From NCBI RefSeq assembly GCF_000003815.2, contig NC_049995.1:16635823-16699822 (forward strand): a DNA stretch of 64,000 nucleotides, read 5' to 3'. Both the position numbers and the translations under genes were made by a program. Positions 42,070-53,150 of this stretch are shown here, piece after piece. Positions within the stretch are counted from its first letter, which is position 1, and every line of letters begins with the position of its first letter. Origin of the DNA: Branchiostoma floridae. Its lineage: Eukaryota > Chordata > Leptocardii > Amphioxiformes > Branchiostomatidae. The notes below the pieces were generated by a model. The model did not search any database and was not told the DNA's origin. It saw only the letters and a list, made by a program, of their open reading frames with translations.

Positions 42070-42700
42070 TCTTTCTATTTCAAGGAAAGCAAGGAGTGTG
42101 AACTTGTGGCTGCCATGCGCGCCCAATAATTCACTTTCTTTGCTAAAACCTTTTTCTAGGTCACAAAAAGGAAAGCCAGTGACATGGCGGATACCACGAT
42201 TTCCAAATGATTCACTTTTTTACTTAAACCCTTTTTCTATGTCACGGAAAGTAAAGAGAGTGAAATGATGGATGCCCAAACAATCCGCTTTCTTTGATAA
42301 ATCCCCCATTCCAAGTGACGGGAAGTGAAGAGAGTGGCATTGTGGATACCATGATTTCCAAACAATTCACTTTCTTTACTCAAACCCTTTTTTTTCTTAT
42401 TCACGAAAACCCAAAAGTAAAGGGAGTGAAATGGCGAATGACATGATTTCCAGATAATCCGCTTTTTCTACTAAAATCCCTTTTTCTAGTTCACGAGAAG
42501 TAAAGAGAGTGTAATGGCGGATGCCACGGCTTCCAAATAATTCACTTTCTTTGTTGTTCTAGTTTAAGGTAAGTAAAGAGAGCAAAATGGCAGATGCCGC
42601 GATTTTAGTAAAACCCTTCTAAGTCATAGAAAGTAAAGAGAGTGAACGGTTGATGCCACGATATCAAAATATATTCCGCTTTCTTTTCTCAAGCATCTCG
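42070..42700. repeat. ~80-90-bp degenerate tandem array
   Basis: Eight units with GGAAAGTAAAGAGAGTGAAA, TGGCGGATGCCACGATTTCC, AAATAATTCACTTTCTTT and CTAAAACCC(C)TTTTTCTA. Landmarks TTCACTTTCTTT or CCGCTTTCTTT lie at 42131, 42206, 42287, 42366, 42460, 42541 and 42675. Confidence 0.9.
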
Positions 42701-43124
42701 ATCGATTGTTCACGACTCCTGATATTGGCTGTGTATGTAGGAGGATGCTATAATATGGAAATGGATGCTTTTGATACACTTGCAGCATCCAAAATAGGCT
42801 GTGGAGCTTAGGATGTACCGTGTTTGATTAATGACAATGCGGGACACTTACAGAAGAGTAGTTGGCTATCATCTTTCACTATGGTCATTAATAGCCGGCA
42901 AAGCGCCATTTTCCTGCCACACGTCTTCATCAAAGTCCACTCAACGATCATCGGAGCGGTGCTGATGTCATTAACTACCCCATTCTCTCAATGAGCACGG
43001 CATAATAGCGGTAGATTTATCTGTAGTTTCCGGGAATCCACGGTATCTAAACGGTGAGAGGAAGTGGGGCTGAAAGCGTGAAAGCCCGCTGAGTTCCAGG
43101 AATATGTTTCCTCTGATGTCTGAG
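42701..43124. other. Spacer between arrays
   Basis: No feature recognised. Confidence 0.55.
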
Positions 43125-43850
43125 AGGCTGTCTGATCTCCTCAGCACGGGAGATTAAAGGGAAAGTGAAAGTGAAGATGTTCCAGGAAGATGCTCGATTT
43201 GGTAACTGATTCCGAGGAAGGCTGACCTCCTCAGGACGGAATATTAAAGAGAAAGTGAAATTAAAGATGGTCCAGGGAGATGCTCCCTCTGGTGAGTAAT
43301 ACTGGGGCTGTCCAATCTCCTCAGGAGGGGATATTAAAGAGAAAGTGAAATTAAAGATGTTCCGGGAAGATGCTCCTTGTGGTCAGTGATGTTGATCCGA
43401 TGCTGTCTGACATCCTCAAGACGGTGTATAAAAGGAAAAGTGAAAGTGAAGATGTTCCAGGAAGATGCTCGATCTGGTAACTGATTCCGAGGAAGTCCGA
43501 CCTCCTCAGGACGGACTATCAAAGAGAAAGTGAAATTAAAGACGGTCCAGGAAGATACTCCCTCTGGTGAGTAATACTGAGGCTGTCCAATCTCCTCAGG
43601 AGGGGATATTAAAGAGAAAGCGAAATTAAAGATGTTCGGGAAAGATTCTCCTTCTGGTCAGTGATGTTGATCCGTGAGACCTCCCCAGGACGGAGTATAA
43701 AAGAGAAAGTGAAATTAAAGATGTTCCGGAAAGATTCTCTATGGTAACTGATACTGATAAATTCTGAGTTCCTCATGAAGGAATATCAGAGAGAAAGTGA
43801 AAGCTAAGATGTCCCAGGAAGATGCTCGCTCTGGTGAGTGATGAGTTTGT
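43125..43850. repeat. ~90-bp tandem array
   Basis: Eight units carry AAAGAGAAAGTGAAATTAAA, GATGTTCCAGGAAGATGCTC, TCTGGTGAGTGAT and CTCCTCAGGACGG. The AAGATG positions are 43173, 43264, 43354, 43449, 43538, 43628, 43718 and 43805, so the period is 87-95 bp. Moderately diverged. Confidence 0.93.
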
Positions 43851-44049
43851 TTAAAACAATAGAAAGGTCTGGAAAGAACGTGCCCAAAATTCTCAATCAG
43901 ACTTCCCTTCTTCATGAAGCGTTTTCATCAAGACTTTCTAAACTAGTGAACAGTTTTGTCTTCAATCGATCGTTCTTAACCTTACTTGATACAAAATAAT
44001 GACAAAAACGTCCCCTTTATAATAGTCTGTCACACTTAACATTGAAATA

Positions 44050-44400
44050 GTTGTTAAAAGTATATTTTAGTACGATAATACCGGAACTGTTCCTGGACTT
44101 GGTAGACCCTGGGACGAGAGAGAAAATTGACTGTCTTATCAGTACCCTCAACACAAAGCTTCAGGAAGGTATTGAAGGTTAAGGGCAATGTTACGAACTT
44201 CATAAATGGCTTGGCAGTTTAAGGGTTTACTTAACTTAAGAATATTCCAGTACAAAAACACCGAAGCTGTGCCTGGACTTTGTAGACCCACGGACGACAG
44301 AGTAAATTGACTGTCTTATCAGTACCTTCGCCACAAAACTTAAGGAGAAGTTACGGAAGGTATTTAAAGTGAAGGTCAATGTTACGAACTCCATAAAGTG
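44050..44400. repeat. Two ~178-bp tandem units
   Basis: TGGACTT(G/T)GTAGACCC, ATTGACTGTCTTATCAGTAC and CAATGTTACGAACT(T/C)CATAA occur at 44094 and 44272. Confidence 0.93.
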
Positions 44401-45160
44401 CATTTAGCCTTATCGCAGTCCGACACACAGGCGAGCATTTTGTGACGGTATTGAAAGAGCTCCGCTTGGAGAATTGTTTACGACGCATCCGTGTCGCTCC
44501 ATTTAGCCCTGTAATTAAACATTGTCCACAGAGCTTATTCTAAACTATCATCCGTATCATCCGATTCATATTCGAGCTATGCCTAAATTGAAAACGTTAT
44601 ATCATCACGATACAGAGTCGGCATGTCGAGTAATGCTATTATCATTATGCGATGCAACGGCGCGAGTAAAATGCGCACTGTCTCTCAGTGTCTCTCTATA
44701 ACACAACCATAAAACGCTTTCAGTAACCTCCATGTCAAATTCAAAGAAAGGCTCCTTCTCAGTAGAAAGTAAATTAAGAACCAATCAGGTTAAGCTTTCC
44801 CCTGTATATCCCGTTAAAGTGGGGATAACAAAGGCACAGCCAGGATCAAATTTGACAATCTTACCCCTCAATGGTGATGTCTGTCTCTCTAGTGATCTTT
44901 CAGTAAGCCTGTAAAAGGCGATAAAGTTACGACTTTGATATTTATGAGATGTGTCGAGCAATGCCATTATGCCATAAAGCTGCAAGTGAGTGTAAGTGTT
45001 TCTCTATGAGTTGAGTGACACACTGTTGAGTTCAACGAAAGGTACAACTACCTTTTCAGTTGCAAGTAAAATGAGGATCAATCAGATTACTGTGTCACCT
45101 GATTCTCCTTTGACGGAGAGGATAAGAAACGCACAGCCCCGGTCAGAGCTAACAGTCTAT

Positions 45161-45469
45161 AGGTGGGGTCACACATGCGTACATATTCAAGTCCGTTTTA
45201 GGTGCGTATGACGCTCTTAGTCTCTACCAGGCTCCACAGGTCGCAGGAAAAATAGTACAAATTGGACAAACATATATACATAACATGCCAGATGAGTTAG
45301 CTGACCGAGAAGTATAGTTAGCAACCCAGCTAACTCGTCTGACATGTTACCTGTTTACGTTTGTCCAGTTTCTATTATTTTTACAACGACCTGTGGAGAC
45401 TGGTGGAGGTAAATACTCCCATGCGCGCCTCATACGAACTTAAATATATACGCATGTGTGACCCCACCT
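45161..45469. mobile_element. Palindromic MITE D2
   Basis: TIRs begin AGGTGGGGTCACACATGCGT and end in the complement. Inner arms include AGTCTCTACCAGGCTCCACA, GGTCGCAGG and AGTTAGCTGACCGAG. Length 309 bp. The sibling array units read ACAGTCTTACCCCTCA without interruption, giving the empty site; TTA follows the right end, and the left flank TAT may be its mutated partner. Related to D1. Confidence 0.9.
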
Positions 45470-45689
45470 TTACCCTTCAATGATGATGCCTCGGCAGGCA
45501 TCTACTAGTGATGTTCCCGCAGCCTATATCTGGCGTTAAAGTTATGCATTTGATGCTTATAAGACGTGTCGAGCATGTAATACCATAATGCGATACAGCT
45601 GCCAATAAAATGCACTGTCTCTAAGTGCTTCTCTATACAAAGACCATGAAACACTTTCAGTGGCACCCTGTCGAATCCACTTTCAGTGG

Positions 45690-45734
45690 CACCCGGTCGT
45701 CTGACCGTTTCCAAAATCATATCATGTGCTAACC
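45690..45734 (+). repeat. Hammerhead-linked segment inside an array unit
   Basis: GGTCGTCTGACCGTTTCC, AAAATCATATC then runs to the gap. The same piece is in the units at 47424-47485 and 47835-47900, where it continues AGTTGCTTGAGTGACTGCTT. Confidence 0.7.
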
Positions 45735-45834
45735 NNNNNNNNNNNNNNNNNNNNNNNNNNNNNNNNNNNNNNNNNNNNNNNNNNNNNNNNNNNNNNNNNN
45801 NNNNNNNNNNNNNNNNNNNNNNNNNNNNNNNNNN
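45735..45834. other. Assembly gap (100 N)
   Basis: Exactly 100 N in the ~310-bp array, probably a repeat-induced break. Confidence 0.98.
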
Positions 45835-46248
45835 CCTAATGTGAGGGGGTATTAAGAAACTGCTTTTTGGGCTACAACTATAAAAAGCTTTCAGCAACTC
45901 CCATGCTTATTTCAAAGAAAGGCTCAACTTCCGTTTCAGTCGAAAGTACATTAAACATCAATATAATCAGATTAAGTTTTCACCTGGTTATACCGTGAAA
46001 GCGTGGTTCTACTAGTGATGTTCCAGCAGCTTGTATCTGGTGTTAAAGTTACACATTTGATCGTTGAAGAGGTTCATCAGTCACGTATGCATACAGTTAC
46101 AACAATTTTCTTCAATCAATGACTGTTTTGTAAAGGTACAGTACATACCTGCCAAATTTTCGATGTCTACCGGCACATCTTCGTCATATGATGTTTATAA
46201 GCAATGCCATTGTGAGACACAGCTGCAAGTAAAACGCACTGTCTCTAA

Positions 46249-46447
46249 TACCCCTTTTTCACTAGGACGGCGCGCTCGCCGCGCTCTCTCTGCGACCTAC
46301 AATTTGACAGATCGCTCAACGAATTATATAGAAAAGAAACGAATCTTTTTACACGTATATACCCAGTGCGAAAGCGAACGTTTCGCATATCCTATTTAAG
46401 TCGCAGTGAGAGCGCAGCGCGATCGCCGCCTAGTGGAAAGGGGGCCT
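46249..46447. mobile_element. Harbinger-like MITE, subfamily B'1
   Basis: Left CACTAGGACGGCGCGCTCGC, CGCGCTCTCTCTGCGACCTA; right is the complement ending GTGGAAAGGGGGCCT. About 200 bp. Its relative at 60029-60259 shares these arms and the core TTGACAGATCGCTCAACGAA. The GGCC(C)CC ends tie it to family B copy 1. Confidence 0.85.
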
Positions 46448-46626
46448 AAGTGTTTCTCTATGAGTTGAGTGACCCCCTGTAGAGTTCAAAGAAAGGCTCA
46501 ACTTCCTTTTCAATTGCAAGTACAATGACTATCATTCAGATTCAGGTGTCATCCCATAAAAGCCTGGCTCTACTAGTGATGTTCCAACAACCTGTATCTA
46601 GCGTTTAAAGTTACTGATTTGATATG

Positions 46627-46860
46627 AATGAATGAGTTTATTGCTCAACAATCGCACAGGGTACAATGTATGGCAACCAATAACAACTAATAGCTATACA
46701 GACAATAGTACTAAGAGGCTACATACAAAACAATAACAAAACATTATCGATAACAGTACAGTTATGTATAGGTAATCTGGTCTCGCATTTGGAATACATT
46801 ATGAAGAAACTGGCCTACGTAGACGGATATATGAGTTGAACATGAGAGCAATATATTGAA
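46627..46860 (-). mobile_element. LINE 3' untranslated end
   Basis: The minus strand ends TTGGTTGCCATACATTGTAC, CCTGTGCGATTGTTGAGCAA, TAAACTCATTCATTC. Same tail as at 9862-9955. Inserted in the ~310-bp array. Confidence 0.65.
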
Positions 46861-46904
46861 AATATCGTTTTCTGCACCAGTAAGAGAGATGTGTGTTTTG
46901 GTTA

Positions 46905-46985
46905 TTATTTTTGGAACCGTTTCCAAAACCAAATTAAGTAACTGGTCTTTGGCATATCTTATTACCTGGATGTCTAACCTTCATC
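46905..46985 (+). mobile_element. Hammerhead-linked segment, plus copy
   Basis: AACCGTTTCCAAAACCAAAT, TAAGTAACTGGTCTTTGGCA, TATCTTATTACCTGGATGTC, TAACC. It matches the minus copy at 38785-38870. Confidence 0.65.
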
Positions 46986-48409
46986 GACTTACGAATTTGA
47001 TGTTTAAAAGAGACCTGTCGAGCAATGCCATTATGCAACACTGCTACATGTAGAAAGTACCGTCTTTAAGTGTTTCTCTATAACAGGGTTACAAAACGCT
47101 TTCAGCTACCCCCTGTCAAGTTCCAAGAAAGGCCCAACTTCCTTTTCAGTTGCTAGTACATTAAACATCAATAAGATTTAGGTGTCACCTGTTTATCCTG
47201 TCAAAACGAGGATAAGAAAGACACAGACAGGGTCAAAGCTAACAGTCTTACCCCTCAGTGGTGATGCCTGTCTCTACTAGGAATGTTCCAGTCAGCCAGT
47301 ATCTGGGGTTAAAGTTGCGGATTTGATGACGTGTCGATTAATGGCATTATGTGACACAGCTGCAAGTAAAATGCACTGTCTCTATGCGTTTCTCTGTCAT
47401 ACGACCATCAAAAACTTTTAGCGGCACCCGGTCGCCTGACCGTTTCCAAAACCATATCCAGTTGCTTGAGTGACTGCTTTTTGGCCTACAGCCATGAAAA
47501 GCTGTCAGCAACTCCCATGTCAAGTTCAAAGAAGGGCTCAACTGCTTTTTCAGTTGAAAATACATTAGCATCAATCGGTTTAAGGTGTCTCCTGTTTATC
47601 CCGTGAAAACGAGGATAAGAAAGGCACAGACAGGGTCAGAGCTAACTGTCTTACCCCTCAGTGGTGATGCCTGGCTCTACTAGGGATGTTCCAGTCAGCC
47701 AGTATCTGGCGTTAAAGTTACGAATTTAATGACGTGTCGAATAATGACATTATATGACACATTACTGCAAGTAAAATGCACTGTCTCTATGCGTTTTCTC
47801 TGTCATACGACCATGAAACACTTTTAGTGGCCCACCCGGTCGTCTGACCGTTTCCAAAACCATATCCAGTTGCTTGAGTGACTGCTTTTTGGCCTACAGC
47901 CATAAAAAGCTGTCAGCAGCCCCCATGTCAAGTTCAAAAAAAGGGCTCAACTGCCTTTTCAGCTGAAAATACAACGAGCATCAATCGGTTTAAGGTGTCT
48001 CCTGTTTGTCTCGTGAACGCCGGGATAAGAAAGGCACAGACAGGGTCAGAGCTAACAGTTTCACCCCTCAACGGTGATGCCTGTCTCTCTCGTGATCTTC
48101 CAGTCAGTCAGTTACTGGCATTTAAGTTACGAATGTGACGTTTATAAGGCAGGCAGGCGTGAAAGCAAAAAAAAAACAAACAAAAAACGTTATGCTCGAC
48201 ATAAAACCCGTTAAAAGTCTGGATTGCAACTTGAAACCTTCTATCAAGACAGATTTTTTTGGCTGAAATCCATTTCTTGACAGTATGTTGAGTACAAAAA
48301 GTAGTTTCGGAGTAGAAAAGCTGCCAGATTTCTGGGAATACCATAGTGCTTTCTCTGACGCGAAAAAGTTTTGTCGACCAAACTCGAAAACTTTCATGAC
48401 TTTGTAGCA

Positions 48410-49165
48410 AACCCTTAATTATCTATCTTTATACCTAAAACTTGTGACATGACAAAATGCTTCCCTGTACGTGGCTGTCAATATAAATGGTAATGCCTGC
48501 AATGCATTTCACATATGAATACACAATTCACATTAACAACACATAAGGATATAGACAAATATAATCCACGGATCTAAGGGAAACGAAAATACAATTACGT
48601 TATATGTAACAAACTCTTAATTAGTGATCTTTATGGTGGAATCTGTGACATGACACAATGCTTCCCTATGGCTTTCAATATCAATGCAATGCTAATACAT
48701 GCAATACCTAATAACTGAGAGAAGGGAGAATATCTTTTATGTCAACATTAAACTGAACGCTTGTAGCACATTGAAATGTGACATTCATAAAGTACAAATA
48801 GATCTGCTGAGATTGAGAGATTTATATTTATTGAAATTGCACACAATGCAATACATGTCATAAAAAGCTGCATATGTTTCTGCTCCCCCAGTATGTTTTC
48901 TTTTCATTCTGTTATTATCGTTGTTTTTAATGTGTCGAATATGTGCTTAAATAAATAAAATCAATCAAATGAAATCAAACCCTGGCTGCTTAGCTGATAC
49001 TGGGTGCCGCCATATACATAGATATACATTTACACTTCTCGTTGAGAGATGTGACAATATGTCACAATAAAACTGAACGCTAGTATATACCTGTAGCACC
49101 TTGAAAAGTGACATCCATAAAGTACTAATTAATCCGCTAAGATTGAGAGATATTACCTTAAATTT
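48410..49165. repeat. Two pairs of diverged tandem units
   Basis: AACTCTTAATTA(G/T)(T/C)(G/T)ATCTTTAT, GTGACATGACA(A/C)AATGCTTC occur at 48410 and 48612. AACTGAACGCT(T/A)GTA, GTGACAT(T/C)CATAAAGTAC, GCT(G/A)AGATTGAGAGAT occur at 48750-48822 and 49070-49150, the latter pair separated by a LINE end. Confidence 0.8.
48825..49010 (-). mobile_element. LINE 3' untranslated end
   Basis: TTTATTGAAATTGCACACAA, TGCAATACATGTC and GCTTAGCTGATACTGG match the tail at 15838-15930. Inserted between two tandem units. Confidence 0.6.
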
Positions 49166-50109
49166 TGCCGTTCAGTCCTTGTTTTAAACAATTGATAATT
49201 TTACAACCTGTTAAAATTCAAAGGTTGCCCCTTTTGTTTTGCAGCTTCTCAAATCTAAAGCATTGAAAAGAGCACGCTTTCATTGTATCGTAAATAAAAG
49301 GCAAACGAAACCTTTCTCCTCTGTGTGTGGGCGAAGAATTAACATGCTTTGGTCTTTTAATTTCCTCTGACATTTTCTCTTGAGTTTCTTTTATTCCTGC
49401 AGACTGTCTGAGGATTACAAAAGACGCGGATGTGACGTGTCATCTTCAGCTTTCTTAAAGGTAGCGTCTTAAGCCGCAAAGGGTACGCCTGCATTCTGGA
49501 AAGTAGTCTCAGAAGATGGCTTTGATGGCTTTGGGTATCAGGTTTGAATGACAAGCATAAAAGGTTCGAATTCGTATCTCTTAAAAGGCGGGGATTTGAC
49601 TCTGTCGGTCTCTAAGATTATAGTACAAAACATCTCATGCGTCAGTGAATACTGTCTTCAGGTTGGCACGTCACTGAATAAAGAGACTCTTTTTACACAA
49701 TCAGTGCTTTATTACTGGTGCAGTACGATGTGAACGAGTCAGAATTGCCTTGAGGAATGTCACAGACGGTCATAAGAACGTTTTATCATATCTCATGCTG
49801 CCAAACCACAGAACTTACAAGTACTTATTTCTAAAGAATACTTGTTTTCACTATGCAAGTGTTGGCCACTACGTTGGATAGGATAGAGTTTTGGTTTGGC
49901 ATTTTGATTCCATCCCTGGGCTAATTTCTACTAGACGCTTTGAAATGGTGCATACTGTTTTTTTATGAACACGCAGCATTTCAGACAGAGTATGGTAGTT
50001 AACCAATACACTTCTACTAATAACCCCCTGTTATAGGCAGCTACTGTGTGGCCTAAGGGATTAAGAAACGGAGATAGGCGCTGCCCTATACACCACATAG
50101 TGTGGGGAG
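49166..50109. other. No recognised feature
   Basis: Roughly 940 bp with no repeat, RNA or coding signal that I can support. Confidence 0.55.
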
Positions 50110-50870
50110 AACTTTCAACTTTCAACATTCTACACATTCAAATAGGTCGATCTTGTAAGTGACTGCTCGTAACCTCTCACAGCATGATCATAGTTTCCAT
50201 GCACTTTTGTTTAGTACGGACATCGCATGCTTTCACCTTAAAATTCGATGTCCTACATCGCAGTGAACTTTTTTCATTCTGTACAAATAGGTCGATCTTG
50301 TAAGTGACCGTTAGTAGCCTCTCACAACTTGATCAGAATTTCCATGCACTCTAAACCTAACAGGACATTTCACTTTCAGCTTAAATTTCGATGTCTTACA
50401 TCGCAGTGGGTATTATCGGCAACTTCTTGACAACTTTTAACATTCTGTACAAATAGATCGATCTTGTAAGTGACCACTGGTAACCTTTCACAGCTTGGCC
50501 AGGATTTTTTTTCCATTTGCTCATGGACAGACGAGGACAATATGACACTGCACTCAAGTTTTGTAACTTATATTAACAGTGCCGCATACACGGTACAGAC
50601 AGAAGGTAAAGATAGTCTTTTACCCCTCTGACCGAAGTCAGGTACCCATTTTTACACCTGGGTGTAGTGAGGAAGGTCGTGTAAAGTGCCTTTCCCAAGG
50701 GCACAACGTCGGGGGGCACGGCGGGGATCGTACTCAGGACCTATAGATTCCGAGCCGAACGCTCTACCAATTACGCCACGCCCGACGCCACAAAATTCCA
50801 ATGCACACTAATGGAAAATATAATCGGACATTGCACGTTCACCTTTAAGTTTTACATCTTACATCGCAGT
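50110..50870. repeat. ~150-165-bp tandem units, split by a SINE
   Basis: CAAATAG(G/A)TCGATCTTGTAA, GTGACC, TTCCATGCACT and TACATCGCAGTG occur at 50138, 50285 and 50450; the last unit is cut by the SINE and resumes at 50791 (AAAATTCCAATGCAC). Confidence 0.88.
50505..50791 (-). mobile_element. Full-length tRNA-derived SINE, family 1
   Basis: The minus strand begins TGGCGTCGGGCGTGGCGTAA, with A box TGGCGTAATTGG and a B-box region GAGTACGATCC (one change), and the complete body to CATATTGTCCTCGTCTGTCC. It sits within a tandem unit. Confidence 0.88.
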
Positions 50871-51170
50871 GGGTATTGTCGGCAAATTCGGCTCCCCGGA
50901 GCTAAACATGCATCTCAGAATGGAGACCCTGCTGGGGCTAGCAACCTTTACCCATCCCCACGCCTTGTACAGAATTTATGAAACTTTTACCAGATGTAGT
51001 TACAGGGTAAGGTCGACCAACTGCCTTAACTTTCAGAGTCACAACATAGGATCTAAACCTGCATCTCAACGGAGATTTGCTGAGGGTAGCGACCTTTCCT
51101 CACCTTCATGCTTCTTACAGAATTTATGGACCTCGTTCCTAGATGTAGTTACAGTGAAAGGTCGATGTTG

Positions 51171-51379
51171 TGGCGTCGGGGGTGGCCAAACTGGCAGAGC
51201 GTTCGACTGAATTCTATACCTACCGTGCCCCCGACGTTGTGTACTTGGGAAAGGCACTTTACACGACCTTCCTCACTTCCCCCCGGTGTAATTTTAACTG
51301 AGTACCTGTCTTCGGTCGGGGAGGTAAAAGATATAAGTGTGCGGTGCCACACTGTCCTCATCTGTCCAGAAGCAAATAG
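51171..51379 (+). mobile_element. tRNA-derived SINE, family 1
   Basis: TGGCGTCGGGGGTGGCCAAA, CTGGCAGAGCGTTCGACTG, then a short deletion over the B box, GAAAGGCACTTTACACGACC, TTCGGTCGGGGAGGTAAAAG and TGTCCTCATCTGTCCAGAAG. Head damaged, so pol III activity is unlikely. Confidence 0.85.
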
Positions 51380-51834
51380 AATTTATGGACCTAGTACCCA
51401 GATGTAGTTACCGGGTAAGATCGACTAACTGCTCCTCAGAGCATCGGATCTAAATTTGCATCTCCGGCTGAAGGTAGCAAACCGTATTCAGGCCTTAGCA
51501 GAAACGTTGTATTCACGATTTGTAGTCATTAAAAATGGAGGTAGGGATTCTTTTTTCCCCCACTGATTTAGATGTCGACGAAAGATTTCAACACATAAAG
51601 TTTTGAAAACTTGACATGTGTCTGGGCATTGGTACTTTCAACATCTGCCAGCCTATGTTTATTGTACTATTGTGCGGGATGTAAAGGATTGACATAACTT
51701 TTTTGTGCGACAGAAGTGAAGATTAGCTGTTGGATTCTACGTTTCAATTACTCAAAACTTCTATGTCCCATGCTATCGGTGCCTCAGAAAGGCTCTAGGG
51801 TCGTCGGTAGGTATTGGCGAGGTTCTGTCGGTTA

Positions 51835-52295
51835 AGGTGGTATCTCACTGCACTTGGCGCACCGGAGCGGCACTGTGGGGTTCGTAGATGACTCAACGAA
51901 TTTCAGATATAAAGAACGAATTTTTTTCCGTTCTGTGCATTTTTTTTGTCTTCTTTAAGTCCTACTGTTACGCATTAAGCTATATCTAAACAGTGCCGCA
52001 GTGAACGCACCGGTGCCCCAAGTGCAGTGAGATACCACCTTAAAGGTGGACTCTCAATGCACTTGGGGCACCAGTGCGGCACTGCGGGGTTCGTTCACTG
52101 TGGCACTATTTTGCTATTTTCGCCGTTTTAAAAATTCTATAATTCAAATATTGCGTAATACGTAAAAGTATGACCTAAAGTACAACAAAATACACAAAAC
52201 GTAAGAAAATTCTTCTCTATCTCTGAAATTCGTTGAGTAATCTTTCGAGCCCCGCAGTGCCGCATCGGTGCCCAAAGTGCAGTGAGATACCACCT
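51835..52295. mobile_element. Composite of two family B MITEs
   Basis: B3 (51835-52040, plus orientation) and B4 (52044-52295, inverted) are joined by TAA. The outer ends AGGTGGTATCTCACTGCAC and GTGAGATACCACCT match each other exactly and carry GGTATC where B4's inner end has GGACTC. TTA flanks the pair on both outer sides (51832-51834, 52296-52298). The pair looks like a single mobilised dimer. Confidence 0.85.
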
Positions 52296-52639
52296 TTAAT
52301 CGGAGAAACAAAAATTGTCTTCCTAGACGTCACCCTACGCCCCTTACAGAATGTATGGACCTCATTTCCCGATGTAGTTACCGGTAAAGATTGACCCGAC
52401 AGATTGCCTGAGCGAGAGCTTCCTGAATCCACTAACGGGACTCTCCAACGAGAATGTCAAGTCCCAAACGGTCGAAGGACAAATTACCGTAACGCTTTGT
52501 TATACATCTCACTCACGGAGATGATATTTGCTTGGTTAGGCCGGACACAACAAAAAAAAATGACAAAATAGAAAGCCCGATAAAAACGACTAAAAAACGT
52601 AAAAAAACACAGCTGGAGCCTAACCTCTGCTTGGAGAGT

Positions 52640-52910
52640 ATGGTGGGCCACCTAGGGGTCGGTACCGGTACAGAAAATTCAGGTACAGGTGCGGTTCAGG
52701 TCCAGACGCTCAAGTCCAGGTCAAGACTTTAAACTCTACTCTATACTACGCTCTTGTTCTTTCCTTCGACCGGCAGACCTCAAAACTTGTGAACGCCTGC
52801 CGGTATAATCTGTTCTTTTTCGAATCGGTCTAGAATCCGGTCTACTTAATTTTCTAAGGTCCGGTCAAACAAGAAAAAACGTTTTTTTTTAACGGTACCC
52901 ACGCCTAATT
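52640..52910. repeat. Dispersed repeat R, copy 2
   Basis: GGTACCGGTACAG, TTCAGGTCCAGACGCTCAAG, CGCTCTTGTTCTTTCCTTCG, ACCGGCAGACCTCAAAAC, TATAATCTGTTC and TTTAACGGTACC follow the same order as at 2395-2850. Confidence 0.65.
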
Positions 52911-52926
52911 AAAACTGCTCTTGATT

Positions 52927-53150
52927 TGGTGTCCGATTGCTAAGTGGTTACGAGATCGAGAGGTCATCGGTTCCATTCCTGGCGTTTCTGGCTGGACGTT
53001 GTGCACCTAGAAGTACCTCCCTCCCTCCACCCAGGTGTGAAAATGGGTACCTGACTTCGGTTGGGAAGGTAAAAGGCGATGGAAGGAGAGGGATGGGCTC
53101 CGCCTTCCAATACTCTAGACACAGTGGATAGAAAGTCACTGCCCATGCGA
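52927..53150 (+). mobile_element. tRNA-derived SINE, family 2
   Basis: The tRNA-like head has B-box-like GGTTCCATTCC and GTGGTTACGAGATCGAGAG. The middle GGTGTGAAAATGGGTACCTG is shared with family 1. The 3' part GGAGAGGGATGGGCTCCGCC, TTCCAATAC and CTAGACACAGTGG differs and is shared with 57770-57990. Confidence 0.75.

Larger units (their letters stand above)
44620..48140. repeat. ~310-400-bp long-period tandem array
   Basis: About seven or eight units share GCAATGCCATTATG, CAGCTGCAAGTAAAATGCAC, TGTCTCTAAGTGTTTCTCTA, CCATGTCAAGTTCAAAGAAA, GGCTCAACTTCCTTTTCAGT, CACAGACAGGGTCAGAGCTA, ACAGTCTTACCCCTCAATGG and TCTGGCGTTAAAGTTACGAA. The marker CACTGTCTCT lies at 44678, 45611, 46230, 47374 and 47780 (variants at 44990, 47063). 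It is interrupted by MITE D2, a gap, MITE B'1 and a LINE end. Some units carry a captured hammerhead-linked segment. Confidence 0.92.
50871..52430. repeat. ~150-bp tandem units broken by SINE and MITE insertions
   Basis: ACAGAATTTATGGACCTCGT, AGATGTAGTTAC(A/C)GGGTAA, GGTCGACCAACTGCCT and ATCTAAA(C/T)(C/T)TGCATCTC occur at 50969, 51117, 51380 and 52348. Confidence 0.85.

Noticed and set aside
42070-48140. A CRISPR array, because of regularly spaced repeats
   Set aside because: Units are contiguous tandem repeats of 80-310 bp with no conserved short repeat/unique spacer alternation, and the genome is animal.
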